Positions 8,355 to 16,124 of a stretch of DNA of 56,713 bases are shown piece after piece; position 1 is the first letter of the stretch; every line of letters begins with the position of its first letter. The stretch spans positions 1,134,878 through 1,191,590 of the forward strand of contig NZ_KI866530.1 in NCBI RefSeq assembly GCF_000511175.1, in the 5' to 3' direction. A program made the translations under genes and the position numbers. This stretch comes from Sediminibacterium salmoneum NBRC 103935. Its GTDB lineage: Bacteria; Bacteroidota; Bacteroidia; Chitinophagales; Chitinophagaceae. The notes beneath the pieces are model-generated. The model ran no database searches, had not been told where the DNA came from, and saw nothing but the letters and a program-made list of their open reading frames with translations.

Positions 8355-9428
8355 TTATTTTTTTGCTTTATCTGCTATCGGCTTAAACGGACCATATTTA
8401 TGTTGCTTTTCTGTAAAAGCATCCGCATAAGGACCAAATGGATGATCTATTGGTTTTTGGGTAATATCGGGCCAATCTTTTGGAACAGCAATATGTGGTC
8501 GCTGCTGAGATAAAACATAAGCAGAAACATCCCAGGCTTCTTCATCGGTCAGCTGAGGATTTTCGTGTGTTACCCCTAAAGGCATATTGTACTTTACATA
8601 CTTTGCAAAATTGGTAATTCTATACAACCCTGCGCCATCATTAAAGCTATGCTTTCCCCATAAAGGAGGAAAGCTATATTCTATTTTATCGGGATTAAGC
8701 ACCCCTTCTCCATTGGCCAGATGACAGCTTTGGCATTTGGTTTCATAAACCGTTTTGCCTTTTACCGGATCTGCTGCTCGGTCTAAAAATGCCAGGTCTT
8801 TCAATCCGGAACCGGCTGCTTTCTCTCCCGTTTGAACATTCGACCCAATATGATTGATATAAGCAACAATGGCCTGCATTTCCTTACTGCTCGTATCCAG
8901 CGCTTTCCCATTTAAACTTCTTTCAAAACAATCGTTTACCCGTTTGTAAATATTTTCAACAGCACCGCTCCTGGCCCTGAATTTCGGATAAGTGGAAGCT
9001 ACTGATCCAAAATTATTCCCGAATGCCAATGTACCTGCCTGTAAATGGCAGTTCTGACAATTCTGCCCATTGGAAATCTGAGTAACAGAACCATTGGGTC
9101 CCAGGTATTTAGCAGTATGAGCAATTAAATCTCTGCCATAATACAACAGTTCTTTTTCTTTTGTATCTGCAACCAAATCCAATGCAACAGGTTGCCAGTA
9201 AGTTTCAGCTGCGGCCATTTTTGGGGCTCCCTCTTTTGCAGTGTCAGGTATTGCAGGAGTAACGGCTTTTACGTTATCAGATCTGAACCATCCTTTAATA
9301 ATATCTGCATTGTAAATAACCAATGGTAATAAAATAATAAATACAACCAATACAATAATCAGGTTCAGCATTCGCTGGATCATTTTGATTAGCCCCTGAT
9401 CCTTTTCTTTTTGTTGATTGGCTTCCAT
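8355..9428 (-). CDS. tsdA: Thiosulfate dehydrogenase-like dihaem cytochrome c, membrane-anchored
   Basis: The ATG at 9428 gives 357 residues; the frame stays open further upstream but that part lies inside the previous gene. One membrane anchor (about 20-40) leads to two cytochrome c domains with haem sites CQNCH (124-128) and CQSCH (232-236). C167 in RVNDCFERSLNG fits the cysteine haem ligand typical of TsdA and SoxA. The stretches GRDLIAHTAKYLGPNGS and STYPKFRARSG also match TsdA. The enzyme would join two thiosulfates into tetrathionate, passing two electrons to a periplasmic carrier, or run in reverse. It sits between the YeeE pair and the SoxB-like gene. I am fairly sure of the family; the direction of catalysis is open. 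Confidence 0.87.
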   Translation of the reverse strand: MEANQQKEKDQGLIKMIQRMLNLIIVLVVFIILLPLVIYNADIIKGWFRSDNVKAVTPAIPDTAKEGAPKMAAAETYWQPVALDLVADTKEKELLYYGRDLIAHTAKYLGPNGSVTQISNGQNCQNCHLQAGTLAFGNNFGSVASTYPKFRARSGAVENIYKRVNDCFERSLNGKALDTSSKEMQAIVAYINHIGSNVQTGEKAAGSGLKDLAFLDRAADPVKGKTVYETKCQSCHLANGEGVLNPDKIEYSFPPLWGKHSFNDGAGLYRITNFAKYVKYNMPLGVTHENPQLTDEEAWDVSAYVLSQQRPHIAVPKDWPDITQKPIDHPFGPYADAFTEKQHKYGPFKPIADKAKK

Positions 9429-9466
9429 ATAATGGCGGATTATGTTGAATTGCTTTGTATGATAAT

Positions 9467-9880
9467 TTAGTGGGGTAATTTTTTCATAAAAACACCATAT
9501 AGATAGGTTCCTACGATGGCAAAAAAGAAAACTACAATCATCGATAAAAATCCATATCCAATATTCACTACCATTGGTCCTGGACATGCACCACTTAAAG
9601 CCCATCCTAACCCAAAAATGGTACCACCAATCAGGTATCTGGCTATGGATTTATCCTTTGGAAAAAACAGAATCGGGTTTCCGTGAAAATCCCTGATTTT
9701 ATACTTCTTAATTAAAGCTACCCCAATAACACCCAAGGTAACAGCGGTACCAATAATTCCATACATATGGAATGCCTGAAAGCGAAACATTTCCTGAATT
9801 CTGAACCAGGAAATGGCTTCGGACTTGGCCATCACTATTCCAAATACAATTCCAAGTAATAAAAATTTTAAAAACTTCAT
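9467..9880 (-). CDS. YeeE/YedE (DUF6691-type) membrane protein, second half of a sulfur transporter pair
   Basis: 137 residues with about four transmembrane segments. It carries the family signature GWALSGACPGP (about 92-102), whose cysteine is thought to relay thiosulfate-type sulfur in YeeE/TsuA transporters. It follows a second YeeE/YedE gene after 37 bp. Together the halves would form one full-length transporter, as in PmpA/PmpB-type pairs. Likely cargo is thiosulfate or another small sulfur anion, which fits the neighbouring tsdA. Confidence 0.88.
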   Translation of the reverse strand: MKFLKFLLLGIVFGIVMAKSEAISWFRIQEMFRFQAFHMYGIIGTAVTLGVIGVALIKKYKIRDFHGNPILFFPKDKSIARYLIGGTIFGLGWALSGACPGPMVVNIGYGFLSMIVVFFFAIVGTYLYGVFMKKLPH

Positions 9881-9917
9881 AGCAAATAGATTATATCAAT
9901 TAGATTTCACTTACTTA

Positions 9918-10475
9918 TTATAAAATAAATGGCATAATTACATATGTCATTAAAAGTCCCCCGATAAAAAATCCAATAACGGCAATCAAAGAAGGCAATT
10001 GAAGATTACTAAGTCCACTAATGGCATGTCCTGAAGTACATCCACCTGCATACCTCGATCCAAATCCAACCATCAGTCCGCCAAAAGCAAGGATTAAAAA
10101 TCCTTTCACACTAAATACTGCCTCCCAGCTGAATAATTCATTGGGTTGTAAAGAAGTTGGGGCCGCAATACCCATTTTACCAAGATCTTCAATGGTTGAT
10201 GCAGAAATCTCAACCGGTCCACCTGAAGACAGATAGTTCGAAGCTATATATCCACCAATTATAGATCCTATCAGAAAAACAATATTCCACAACTGAGCTT
10301 TCCAGTTAAAATCGAAAAACTTGGTCTTTTTGCCCAGACCCGCTGCAGCACAAATGGTTCTTAAATTAGAAGAAAAGCCAAAAGATTGACCAAAATACAA
10401 AAGGAAAAACATGATGGAAGCAATCATTGCTCCTGAGAACCACCATGACCAGGTTTGCGTTATTAATTCTTTCAT
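9918..10475 (-). CDS. YeeE/YedE family membrane protein, first half of a sulfur transporter pair
   Basis: 185 residues with about five transmembrane segments. The conserved motif RYAGGCTSGHAISG (about 141-154) contains the substrate-relay cysteine of the family. It precedes the DUF6691-type partner by 37 bp and follows the universal stress gene by 13 bp. Like its partner it probably moves thiosulfate or a related sulfur compound through the inner membrane. A split pair of this kind is common in Bacteroidota and Proteobacteria beside rhodanese and MBL genes. Confidence 0.9.
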   Translation of the reverse strand: MKELITQTWSWWFSGAMIASIMFFLLYFGQSFGFSSNLRTICAAAGLGKKTKFFDFNWKAQLWNIVFLIGSIIGGYIASNYLSSGGPVEISASTIEDLGKMGIAAPTSLQPNELFSWEAVFSVKGFLILAFGGLMVGFGSRYAGGCTSGHAISGLSNLQLPSLIAVIGFFIGGLLMTYVIMPFIL

Positions 10476-10488
10476 TGCTAGTTTTTAC

Positions 10489-11322
10489 TTATTTAAGTTG
10501 AAATGAAATTATGGGTTTAAATAAATGATTCACCATTTTTTCCATGGCACTCTGATGGAGCAATCCTCCCTTACCATGCGTTCCAATGCAAATCATATCC
10601 ATATTAAGCATTTGGTTAAAATGGATAACACCATTTTCAACATCTGTATCACTGATAACATGACATTCAAAGTTTTCAATAGAATTCAGAGAAGCAAATT
10701 GTTTCATTTGAGATTCTATTACATCCTTGCTTGCAGTGGCATCTCCGGAAACAATCTGGAGTAAATGAAGCGTTGGATTAAAGGCTTTCAGAATTTTATG
10801 CATCAGCGTTAAATTCTCAGCCTTGGGTGTTGAGAAATCGTGTACCAATAACAAGTGATTGATGGCAAGATCAGAACGATCACACATCAAAGACAATAAA
10901 GGAACAGTTGATTTTCTTGCAATCATCTGCGTTTCTGTTCCGGATACTTTTTCTTTAATTCCCCAGGCGCCCTTGGTTCCCATTACAATCAGATCAAACT
11001 GCTGATGGCTGGCAAACTGAATAATTGAATCTGTAACTTTTCCCAGCTGGAGATGTGTTTTTATTGAATCCCCGTAATGGTTTTTCAAAGAAAGCAAATT
11101 TCTGTTGGCAATTAAAACTTGCTGTTCAATATACTGAACATCAATTTCACCACAGGTAGAAATTTTTCCCTGTGCGTCCATCGTTACCGTATCCGGAACA
11201 GACAAAACATGTAAAAAGTGCACATCCACATTAATTTTTTCAGCCAATTTTTGCACCATTACATAGGCATATTCTGCCTGAACGGAGAAATCGGTTGGTA
11301 TTAAAATTTTTAAAGTTTCCAT
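10489..11322 (-). CDS. Universal stress protein, tandem UspA domains
   Basis: 277 residues made of two UspA domains (about 1-145 and 150-277). The first opens with METLKILIPTDFS and has a VMGTKGAWG ATP-type loop. The second ends with the nucleotide-binding-like GTHGKGGLLHQS. Universal stress proteins bind ATP or AMP and act in stress adaptation in the cytosol; the exact task is unknown. It is in the middle of the sulfur operon, 15 bp after the rhodanese gene, so it should be induced with sulfur handling. Confidence 0.9.
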   Translation of the reverse strand: METLKILIPTDFSVQAEYAYVMVQKLAEKINVDVHFLHVLSVPDTVTMDAQGKISTCGEIDVQYIEQQVLIANRNLLSLKNHYGDSIKTHLQLGKVTDSIIQFASHQQFDLIVMGTKGAWGIKEKVSGTETQMIARKSTVPLLSLMCDRSDLAINHLLLVHDFSTPKAENLTLMHKILKAFNPTLHLLQIVSGDATASKDVIESQMKQFASLNSIENFECHVISDTDVENGVIHFNQMLNMDMICIGTHGKGGLLHQSAMEKMVNHLFKPIISFQLK

Positions 11323-11337
11323 TGTATGTTTTTATAC

Positions 11338-11652
11338 TTATTGAACAAATTGTGCAACATGTTGCCAGGTACCACCATTCACTACATTGGTTATTCCCTG
11401 TTGCTCAAGCAAAGATTTAGCCATTCCACTTCTGTTACCGCTTCTGCAGAATACGATAACACTCTTTTTGTCCTTGAACTTTGCAATTTCCTTGGTAATA
11501 TTATCCAATGGTATATTCACTGAACCTTTTACATGCCCATCGGCAAATTCACCTGGAGTTCTTACATCCACCAGAAACGCGCCCTCATTAATTAGGGATT
11601 TTAAATCTGCGGTATTATTATTTCCGCCAAATAGCATATCAAAAATGCCCAT
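11338..11652 (-). CDS. Single-domain rhodanese-like sulfurtransferase
   Basis: 104 residues forming one rhodanese domain. The active loop is FCRSGNRSG with catalytic C69, the residue that becomes persulfidated. There is no signal peptide, so it is cytosolic. It probably carries sulfane sulfur between low-molecular-weight thiols, the CstB-like enzymes and thioredoxin, which is encoded just upstream with a 6-bp gap. Length matches GlpE/PspE-type stand-alone rhodaneses. Confidence 0.92.
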   Translation of the reverse strand: MGIFDMLFGGNNNTADLKSLINEGAFLVDVRTPGEFADGHVKGSVNIPLDNITKEIAKFKDKKSVIVFCRSGNRSGMAKSLLEQQGITNVVNGGTWQHVAQFVQ

Positions 11653-11658
11653 GATTGA

Positions 11659-11952
11659 TTATTTAAATTGTTGAAGAATATTGATTAATCCGTTTTTGGG
11701 TACTACACCACTCTGTCTCCACAATGGTTTCCCGTTTTTAAAAACAATTAGTGTAGGAACACCCTGTACCTGATAAGCTGCTGCTGCCTGTGGATTTTTA
11801 TCTACATCCACTTTAATGATGGTTACAGCATCCCCCAAACTGTCTTTCACCTCTTTTAAAATAGGAGACATCATTTTACAGGGGCCACACCATTCGGCAA
11901 AAAAATCTACCAGTACAGGTTTATCCGATTGAATCATTTCATTAAATGTCAT
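11659..11952 (-). CDS. trxA: Thioredoxin
   Basis: 97 residues with the thioredoxin fold and the redox site W21-C22-G-P-C25 (AEWCGPCKMMSP), plus the cis-proline loop VQGVPTLIVF. It has no signal peptide, so it acts in the cytosol. Next to rhodanese and persulfide enzymes its likely job is to reduce protein persulfides and release sulfide from rhodanese. It is probably a dedicated paralogue and not the main cellular thioredoxin. Gaps of 6 and 11 bp show it is inside the operon. Confidence 0.9.
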   Translation of the reverse strand: MTFNEMIQSDKPVLVDFFAEWCGPCKMMSPILKEVKDSLGDAVTIIKVDVDKNPQAAAAYQVQGVPTLIVFKNGKPLWRQSGVVPKNGLINILQQFK

Positions 11953-11963
11953 ATGATTTATTT

Positions 11964-12179
11964 TTAAGCTTGATTGGATTCTTTTCTATCTTCTTTTTTG
12001 AACATTCCAAAAACCAACGCCCCCATCATTGATCCATATAAAGTGCTGTTCAATGGTTTGGAAGTTATGGCACATGTACCTGATACACATCCCACCTGTT
12101 GCCAGTAAATATAACCGACAATAGCACCTACCAGACTTCCGATCAGGTATAGCTTGTTACTATTTAACCACTTCTTCAT
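11964..12179 (-). CDS. Small two-helix membrane protein with Cys pair (DUF6132-like)
   Basis: The ATG at 12179 gives 71 residues; a longer reading from GTG at 12233 would run deep into the previous gene. Two transmembrane segments (about 8-26 and 46-60) flank a loop with two cysteines (VGCVSGTCAIT). The start overlaps the end of the preceding small membrane gene by 20 bp, suggesting translational coupling. It resembles DUF6132 proteins from sulfur clusters of Bacteroidota; function unknown. The loop cysteines might take part in sulfur transfer across the membrane, which is my inference. Confidence 0.75.
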   Translation of the reverse strand: MKKWLNSNKLYLIGSLVGAIVGYIYWQQVGCVSGTCAITSKPLNSTLYGSMMGALVFGMFKKEDRKESNQA

Positions 12180-12399
12180 ACGTAATATCTTCTGTGCTTT
12201 TGTTGGATTTTTGAATGGGTGTATTACAGCCACCTACGCCACAACATCCTGTGTTAAAAAGGGCCATGATGGTAAAAAGAACACCTGCGACCCCAAATAC
12301 CGTGTCTTTATTTCCAATTGCCTGGATAATAATGGCAATCCCTGCCAGCAAACGAATCACCCGCATCCAATTCCAATTGCTCATAATGATATCCTTCAT
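12160..12399 (-). CDS. Small membrane protein with Cys-rich loop (DUF2892-like), first gene of the sulfur operon
   Basis: 79 residues. The N-terminal RVIRLLAGIAIII is like DUF2892, and two hydrophobic segments (about 13-28 and 33-48) precede a cysteine-rich stretch (GCCGVGGC) and a polar tail. ATG at 12399 has AAAGG four bases upstream; a second ATG lies at 12384. It is the first gene after the operator at 12453-12466 and a TACATTTG -7 box, so it heads the 12-gene operon that ends at 4154. DUF2892 proteins often accompany rhodaneses; the function is unknown. Confidence 0.78.
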   Translation of the reverse strand: MKDIIMSNWNWMRVIRLLAGIAIIIQAIGNKDTVFGVAGVLFTIMALFNTGCCGVGGCNTPIQKSNKSTEDITYEEVVK

Positions 12400-12421
12400 A
12401 GACCTTTCGTTTTATTAAATA

Positions 12422-12429
12422 CAAATGTA
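12422..12429 (-). promoter_or_regulatory. Candidate -7 element TACATTTG of the long sulfur operon
   Basis: The minus strand reads TACATTTG, an exact match to the Bacteroidota -7 consensus TAnnTTTG. It lies 37 bp downstream of the operator centre and 23 bp before the ATG at 12399. That predicts a transcript start near 12417 and an operator centred near -41 to -43, the usual position of a class II Crp/Fnr activator site. Confidence 0.6.
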
Positions 12430-12452
12430 AAAAACAAGCACCCCTACTCATG

Positions 12453-12466
12453 GTAACAAAGGTTAC
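12453..12466 (-). promoter_or_regulatory. Putative Crp/Fnr operator (GTAACaaagGTTAC) for the 12-gene sulfur operon
   Basis: A perfect five-base inverted repeat with a four-base spacer, the geometry of Crp/Fnr sites. It is centred 60 bp before the first ATG of the operon. Its right half overlaps the stop codon of the upstream MFS gene. It is one of five similar repeats, all in front of transcription units of this locus. Confidence 0.7.
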
Positions 12467-13695
12467 ACAGCAGGTGAACATTCCTGCGAACGCCAGAATA
12501 CCTTTAAGGTACAACACATACGAACATTAGCAATTAACCCTGCCCCGGCCGTAATGGCAGCAATCGCATACAATGCCGGCTCCAGACCCAGCCAATCAGC
12601 AAGTACACCACTTAACAGAGCCCCTACTACATACCCCATATCCCGCCAGAACCGGAACACGCCCATCACTTCTGCTCTCTGAATTGGATGCGCATTCTCT
12701 GCAACCACCGTTAAAAAATTGGGATATACCAGACCTGTCCCCAAGCCAAGCAAAACGGCAGCTGTAATCGCCCCGGTTAATGAAGTGAAAAATACAAGAA
12801 GAACAATGGCAATTGCCTGAAGCAACATGCCCGTTGTAATCAATTGTTTTTTACAAAAATGATCCCCCATTTTACCTGTAAAAAGCTGAGATATCCCCCA
12901 TACTGCGGGATATGTCCCGGCAATCATCCCAATCTCTGATACGGTAAACTGACGTTGAAAAAGCAATAAGGGTACCAGCCCCCACATAACGCCATCATTC
13001 AGATTATTAACCAACCCATTCAGGGTTACACTGCCTAAATTTCTGTGATTCCAGGTGGTCTGAGACCAGATATTTTTAATCAGCGGAATAGGGCTTTCTT
13101 TGGATTCAGCCTGAACAAAGGCAGCTGTATCTTTTAAGAAAAATAAGGAGAGTACTAAACCTGCCAGTACAAAAATCAATCCGGGAATAAAAGGATAAAT
13201 GGCGTATCCATAGTTACTTGCTATTCGTGCTGATAAATAGGCAGCCAGTCCTACCGAGAGATAACCGGCAAACTCGTTAATGCCCATTGCCAGCCCTCTG
13301 TTTTTATTACCTACCAGATCAATTTTCATGACAACTGTAGTGCTCCAGGTAAGCCCCTGGCTGATACCCAGAAAAATATTTGCTACAATAATCCAGTTCC
13401 AGTGATTCGCATACATCAATAAAAAAGGAACCGGGGCCGCAATCAACCAACCCGTTACCAGCAGTTGTTTCCTGGTAAATTTCTTTGAAAAAGCGCCAAC
13501 TGCGTAATTACTAACAGACTTACTAATGCCAAACGCAATAATAAAGCTGGTAATCGCAGTTGCGGTGGACAGCGAAAAGAGTGTCTTGCCAAATTCCGGA
13601 AGGATAGATCGCTCCATACCCACCATTGCCCCTACAAAAGCATTGACAATGACAAGAAGTATGAACTGAATCTTATTTTCTTTCAATCCCTGCAT
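12463..13695 (-). CDS. MFS transporter, substrate unknown
   Basis: 410 residues with about twelve transmembrane helices and the MFS loop GAFSKKFTRKQLL between helices 2 and 3. The second half repeats the fold (TGKMGDHFCKKQLI). The tail is short and cysteine-bearing (MCCTLKVFWRSQEC). Major facilitator proteins move small solutes with proton exchange. It has its own operator (13741-13754), so it is probably a separate unit in the sulfur regulon. A sulfur compound or a metabolite of sulfur stress is a plausible cargo, but nothing in the sequence names it. Its stop codon falls inside the next operator. Confidence 0.87.
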   Translation of the reverse strand: MQGLKENKIQFILLVIVNAFVGAMVGMERSILPEFGKTLFSLSTATAITSFIIAFGISKSVSNYAVGAFSKKFTRKQLLVTGWLIAAPVPFLLMYANHWNWIIVANIFLGISQGLTWSTTVVMKIDLVGNKNRGLAMGINEFAGYLSVGLAAYLSARIASNYGYAIYPFIPGLIFVLAGLVLSLFFLKDTAAFVQAESKESPIPLIKNIWSQTTWNHRNLGSVTLNGLVNNLNDGVMWGLVPLLLFQRQFTVSEIGMIAGTYPAVWGISQLFTGKMGDHFCKKQLITTGMLLQAIAIVLLVFFTSLTGAITAAVLLGLGTGLVYPNFLTVVAENAHPIQRAEVMGVFRFWRDMGYVVGALLSGVLADWLGLEPALYAIAAITAGAGLIANVRMCCTLKVFWRSQECSPAV

Positions 13696-13740
13696 GCAAA
13701 AAAATTTGCAGCAAATTAGAAAGAAAGAACCTCAGCGTTG

Positions 13741-13754
13741 GTAACAAAAGTTAC
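13741..13754 (-). promoter_or_regulatory. Putative Crp/Fnr operator (GTAACaaaaGTTAC) for the MFS gene
   Basis: A perfect five-base inverted repeat with an AAAA spacer, the best match in the set. It is centred 52 bp before the MFS start. On the minus strand a CTAATTTG -7-like box has its G at 13712, about 35.5 bp from the centre. Its last base touches the stop codon of the osmC-like gene. Confidence 0.7.
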
Positions 13755-14194
13755 TAATGAGCAATTTTCACTACTGCATCCAGTTTCACGGTTGCCTTGA
13801 TGGAATTGGAAATTAAACAGGCTTTCTCTGTTTTTTCTAATAAGCGCATCGCTCTTTCAGCAAGCGTTTCATCGGATATTACTAATTCTGGTTTAAGAAG
13901 CACCGTCGTAACCATATACTTTCCTTCGGGCTGTTCCAATAAGCCTACTGCCTTCACATTCAGTGAAACAAACGGCAATTTGGAATTTTCAGCTATAGCT
14001 AAAAAAGTAGTCATATAGCAGGAGTTTACTGCAGCAACGAGTAAATGTTCCGGAGACCAAATTCCAGGCATCCCTTTGGGAAACTCAGGTGGAGTAGCCA
14101 CTTCAATGGTATTGGATAATACCGGGGAACTGATGGTACCTTTTCTGTCTGATTGCCAAACTAAGTCTACTTCGTAATGAAATGGAGTACTCAT
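13754..14194 (-). CDS. OsmC family protein
   Basis: 146 residues with the OsmC/Ohr fold. The two family cysteines are in AVNSCYMTTF (about 55) and EKACLISNS (about 126). OsmC and Ohr reduce organic hydroperoxides, and some relatives can react with persulfides. It follows the CstB-like gene by 3 bp in the same transcript, so a role in clearing reactive sulfur or sulfur-derived peroxides is likely. It looks more OsmC/YhfA-like than Ohr. Confidence 0.87.
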   Translation of the reverse strand: MSTPFHYEVDLVWQSDRKGTISSPVLSNTIEVATPPEFPKGMPGIWSPEHLLVAAVNSCYMTTFLAIAENSKLPFVSLNVKAVGLLEQPEGKYMVTTVLLKPELVISDETLAERAMRLLEKTEKACLISNSIKATVKLDAVVKIAH

Positions 14195-14197
14195 ATT

Positions 14198-15613
14198 TTA
14201 TAGTTTTAAAGTTTTTGAAGGACAAACAAAATTGGTGCGAGGAATATTGGTTTCAGCAATGGCTTTATATCCGCCTGCTATTTCTGTAAAGTTTCTGTAT
14301 CCACGGGCCTGTAAAATGCTGGCAGCAATCATGCTTCTGTATCCGCCGGCACAATGCACAAAGAAATGCTCGGCCGGATTGATGTCTTTAATCCATTCAT
14401 TTATATATAACAATGGTTTGTTGTAGGCGTTTTCAATATGTTCTGCTGTGTATTCCCCTTCCCTGCGGATATCAAAAATAGTATCCGAATTTACATTCAG
14501 CATGCCCGCAAATTCAGCTGCATCAATCCTTTCAATTGTATCAACCGGCTTACCTGCATTCAGCCAACTTTCAAATCCCCCCTCTATATACCCCAATACA
14601 TTATCAAAACCTACCCTGCTTAACCGGGTAATGGCATCGGTATAGGTTTCTCCATCACAAACCAATAAGATGGGCTGCTTCACATCTACAATCATGGCCC
14701 CTACCCAGGGAGCAAAATCTCCGCCCAATCCAATATTGATAGATTGAGGAATAAATCCTTTATAAAAAACGCCGGGATCTCTGGTATCTAAGATTAAAGC
14801 CCCGGTAGACTCTGCTGCCGCTTCAAAAGCGTCTACGGTTAAAGGCGTAGATCCCTTATGCAGAACAGATTCAAAAGAATCATATCCCTGCTTGTTCATT
14901 GCTACATTCATTCCAAAATAACCCGGAGGCGGCTGAAGCCCGTCTGTTACCGCTTTAATAAAACTGTCTTTATCGGGCTGATTCAGTGCATAGTTTACTT
15001 TCTTCTGATTACCTAATGTGTCCACGGTTTCCTTCATCATATTCTTACCACAGGCACTACCTGCACCATGTGCAGGATATACAATGATATCATCAGGTAA
15101 AGGCATAATCTTATTCATCAGACTATCGTAAAGCAATCCCGCTAATTCCTCCTGCGTCATACTGGCTGCTTTCTGCGCCAGATCGGGTCGGCCAACATCG
15201 CCCAGGAAAAGGGTGTCTCCGCTAAAAATACAATGGGGCTTACCCTGTTCATCTTTTAATAAAAAAGTACTACTCTCCAATGTATGACCGGGTGTATGCA
15301 ATACTTTGACATGAATCTTTCCTAATGAAAAATCTTCTCCATCGTTAGCTACTACACAATCAAAACCAGCTTTGGCAGTTGGGCCATAAATAATTTTTGC
15401 ACCCGTTGCCTTACTTAGGTCTATATGACCACTTACAAAATCAGCATGAAAATGCGTTTCAAATATGTACTTCAAGGTAACATTGTCTTTCGCCAATCTA
15501 TCCAGATAAGGTTGTATCTCTCTTAAAGGATCAACAATAGCTGCTTCTCCTTCAGATACAATATAATAAGCGCCCTGCGCCAGACAACCCGTATAAATTT
15601 GTTCTATTTTCAT
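14198..15613 (-). CDS. CstB-like persulfide dioxygenase-rhodanese fusion (copy 1)
   Basis: The ATG at 15613 gives 471 residues; a TTG three codons upstream is less likely. An N-terminal metallo-beta-lactamase domain has H54-x-H56-x-D58 (ETHFHADF), H106 in HTPGH and D133. These fit the single iron site of ETHE1-type persulfide dioxygenases. The conserved linker SACGK (C188) follows. Two rhodanese domains come next: one with C319 (LVCDGE) and one with C421 (HCAGGYRS). The order equals Staphylococcus CstB, which oxidises persulfides and yields thiosulfate. A 3-bp gap links it to osmC, and an operator-like repeat lies upstream. Its paralogue is at 16125. Confidence 0.9.
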   Translation of the reverse strand: MKIEQIYTGCLAQGAYYIVSEGEAAIVDPLREIQPYLDRLAKDNVTLKYIFETHFHADFVSGHIDLSKATGAKIIYGPTAKAGFDCVVANDGEDFSLGKIHVKVLHTPGHTLESSTFLLKDEQGKPHCIFSGDTLFLGDVGRPDLAQKAASMTQEELAGLLYDSLMNKIMPLPDDIIVYPAHGAGSACGKNMMKETVDTLGNQKKVNYALNQPDKDSFIKAVTDGLQPPPGYFGMNVAMNKQGYDSFESVLHKGSTPLTVDAFEAAAESTGALILDTRDPGVFYKGFIPQSINIGLGGDFAPWVGAMIVDVKQPILLVCDGETYTDAITRLSRVGFDNVLGYIEGGFESWLNAGKPVDTIERIDAAEFAGMLNVNSDTIFDIRREGEYTAEHIENAYNKPLLYINEWIKDINPAEHFFVHCAGGYRSMIAASILQARGYRNFTEIAGGYKAIAETNIPRTNFVCPSKTLKL

Positions 15614-15666
15614 ACCTATCAATTTAAATGAGATTGTAAAACTCCTGAATCATTGAAAAAAAACGA

Positions 15667-15680
15667 GTATCAAAAGTTAC
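15667..15680 (-). promoter_or_regulatory. Putative Crp/Fnr operator (GTATCaaaaGTTAC) for CstB-like copy 1 and osmC
   Basis: One mismatch from the perfect repeat. It is centred 60 bp before the ATG at 15613. The matching -7 position holds GAGTTTTA (TTTA instead of TTTG), the weakest of the five promoters. Location and spacing agree with the other four sites. Confidence 0.55.
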
Positions 15681-15693
15681 AATTCAGGCATAG

Positions 15694-16017
15694 TTATTTT
15701 GCGGTTATATGAGCCTGTGGATTCTGCAAAAACTCAGCCTTACACTCGCTTGCACAAAAGCCATAAACTTTTCCATCATAATGAGCGGTATCTGCAATAC
15801 CAGCAGTTACAGGCATTCCACAGATAAAATCCCTTTTATTCGCAACCATCTCTGGTGTGTATTTCGCAGCAGAATCGTTTGTGGAATGATGTTCCATAGA
15901 TGCCCCATGTTTTACCGGAGCCATTTCGTTTTCAGTAACTTTTTCAGCAGGGGCTTCATTACATGAACCCAAAATAAAAAGTAGCATTGCTGCCAAAAAC
16001 ATATTGATTCTTTTCAT
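15694..16017 (-). CDS. YHS-domain lipoprotein
   Basis: The ATG at 16017 gives 107 residues; further upstream codons lack a good start. A lipoprotein signal peptide ends at a lipobox (LFILGSC), so the product is anchored to a membrane outside the cytosol. After a His/Met-containing linker comes a YHS domain with CGMPVTAG and GFCASEC, a likely metal site. YHS domains occur with copper and heavy-metal systems and with sulfur clusters. No operator is seen directly upstream, and a terminator separates it from the preceding gene, so it may have its own promoter or rely on read-through. Confidence 0.82.
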   Translation of the reverse strand: MKRINMFLAAMLLFILGSCNEAPAEKVTENEMAPVKHGASMEHHSTNDSAAKYTPEMVANKRDFICGMPVTAGIADTAHYDGKVYGFCASECKAEFLQNPQAHITAK

Positions 16018-16077
16018 ATTTTCTGATTTCCATTCAAAATTAATATTCAGAAGCACCTTAAAAAATGAGTTTAATCA

Positions 16078-16106
16078 TAAAAAAAGCTGCCCGGGGGAGG
16101 CAGCTC
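16078..16106 (-). terminator. Rho-independent terminator after CstB-like copy 2
   Basis: AGCTGCC pairs with GGCAGCT around a seven-base C-rich loop. On the minus strand seven T follow directly. It lies 19 bp past the stop codon of the gene that ends at 16125 and ahead of the YHS lipoprotein gene. Confidence 0.85.
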
Positions 16107-16124
16107 TAACTAAACTCATACTCT

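Noticed and set aside
9429..9605. An N-terminal extension of the tsdA frame
   Set aside because: It lies over the coding region of the preceding YeeE-type gene in another frame and looks non-coding; the ATG at 9428 leads directly to the membrane anchor.
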